Source: Chitinispirillales bacterium
Lineage (GTDB): Bacteria > Fibrobacterota > Chitinivibrionia > Chitinivibrionales > Chitinivibrionaceae
Direction of reading: 5' to 3'
Length of the DNA: 30,785 bases
Assembly (NCBI GenBank): GCA_031254455.1
Contig: JAIRUI010000034.1
Location: forward strand, 1-30,785
Positions 30,752 to 30,785 of the stretch are shown here, one piece after another (within the stretch, counting starts at the first letter, position 1; each line of letters opens with the position of its first letter). The position numbers and the translations under genes were made by a program. The notes under the pieces were generated by a model, which worked only from the letters and a program-made list of their open reading frames with translations, did not search any database and was not told the DNA's origin.

Positions 30752-30785
30752 AATATAGTATTATATGTATCGCAACATAGTTGAA

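Larger units (their letters stand above)
30486..30785 (-). promoter_or_regulatory. Repeat-rich upstream region of paralogue B
   Basis: The region holds two adjoining 17-base direct repeats (30531-30547, 30548-30564; 15 of 17 identical), each ending in ATAAAAACGACCG. A palindrome ACGAATAA-T-TTATTCGT (30704-30720) overlaps a 10-bp inverted repeat TTCGTATGCA (30716-30725) with TGCATACGAA (30742-30751). On the minus strand TTTGGA and TATATT separated by 17 bases, close to the gene, form a weak promoter candidate. This looks like a regulated promoter. Confidence 0.45.

Noticed and set aside
1..30785. CRISPR array, phage module, toxin-antitoxin pair or riboswitch
   Set aside because: No regularly spaced repeats, phage genes, paired small toxin/antitoxin genes or recognisable riboswitch cores were found on reading both strands.

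Overview
The window looks like a chromosomal segment of a low-GC (roughly 40% by eye) Gram-negative bacterium. Two large secreted proteins end in the same Por/type IX secretion (T9SS)-style C-terminal sorting module, written in the 'GVNGRLLQSF..LAKGVY.IKVQG' style typical of Fibrobacterota. Together with RppH, a Plancto/Verruco-type small protein family and a GroE operon without a CIRCE operator, this points to Fibrobacterota or a close relative. That assignment is an inference from protein style, not a database result.

Layout, left to right. (1) 1-511: the 3' end of an IS1-like transposase runs off the window edge and converges on an orphan 3' coding remnant on the minus strand, followed by an AT-rich promoter region. 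(2) 512-6724, plus strand: a five-gene oligopeptide/dipeptide (Opp/Dpp) ABC importer, with lipoprotein binding protein, two permeases and two ATPases. The first permease carries a very large acidic insertion, and one ATPase has a degenerate signature motif. A MoxR-type AAA+ ATPase follows directly. (3) 7811-9709: the classic rpsP-rimM-trmD-rplS operon, in which all four genes use GTG or TTG starts. (4) 9813-11605: RppH-like Nudix hydrolase, PlsC-like acyltransferase and a DJ-1/PfpI protein. (5) 11583-13822, minus: radA followed by a radical SAM/SPASM-like protein, convergent with the DJ-1 gene. (6) 14133-18497, plus: groES-groEL with a strong terminator, then ssb, a small two-helix membrane protein and comM/yifB.

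(7) 18492-20471, minus: an operon of a 52% acidic microprotein with an internal repeat, a DUF218/SanA-like membrane protein and an orphan OppD-like ATPase. (8) 20583-20655, minus: tRNA-Phe(GAA). (9) 20705-24558, minus: a tightly packed operon of a secreted fusion protein (degenerate 5'-nucleotidase-like plus thioredoxin-fold domains), folK, a STAS-domain membrane protein whose best ribosome-binding site precedes non-standard start codons, and a Minf_1886-like protein. (10) 24906-30485, minus: two tandem paralogous exported proteins with NodB/CE4 polysaccharide-deacetylase-like motifs and T9SS tails. Each has its own perfect or near-perfect terminator, and both upstream regions carry repeats.

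Most of the window is ordinary housekeeping. The parts most worth following are the acidic insertion in the importer permease, the degenerate phosphoesterase/thioredoxin fusion, the STAS/Minf_1886 pair, the acidic microprotein operon, and the T9SS deacetylase-like pair with its palindromic upstream DNA. I saw no CRISPR array, no phage module and no obvious defence system.
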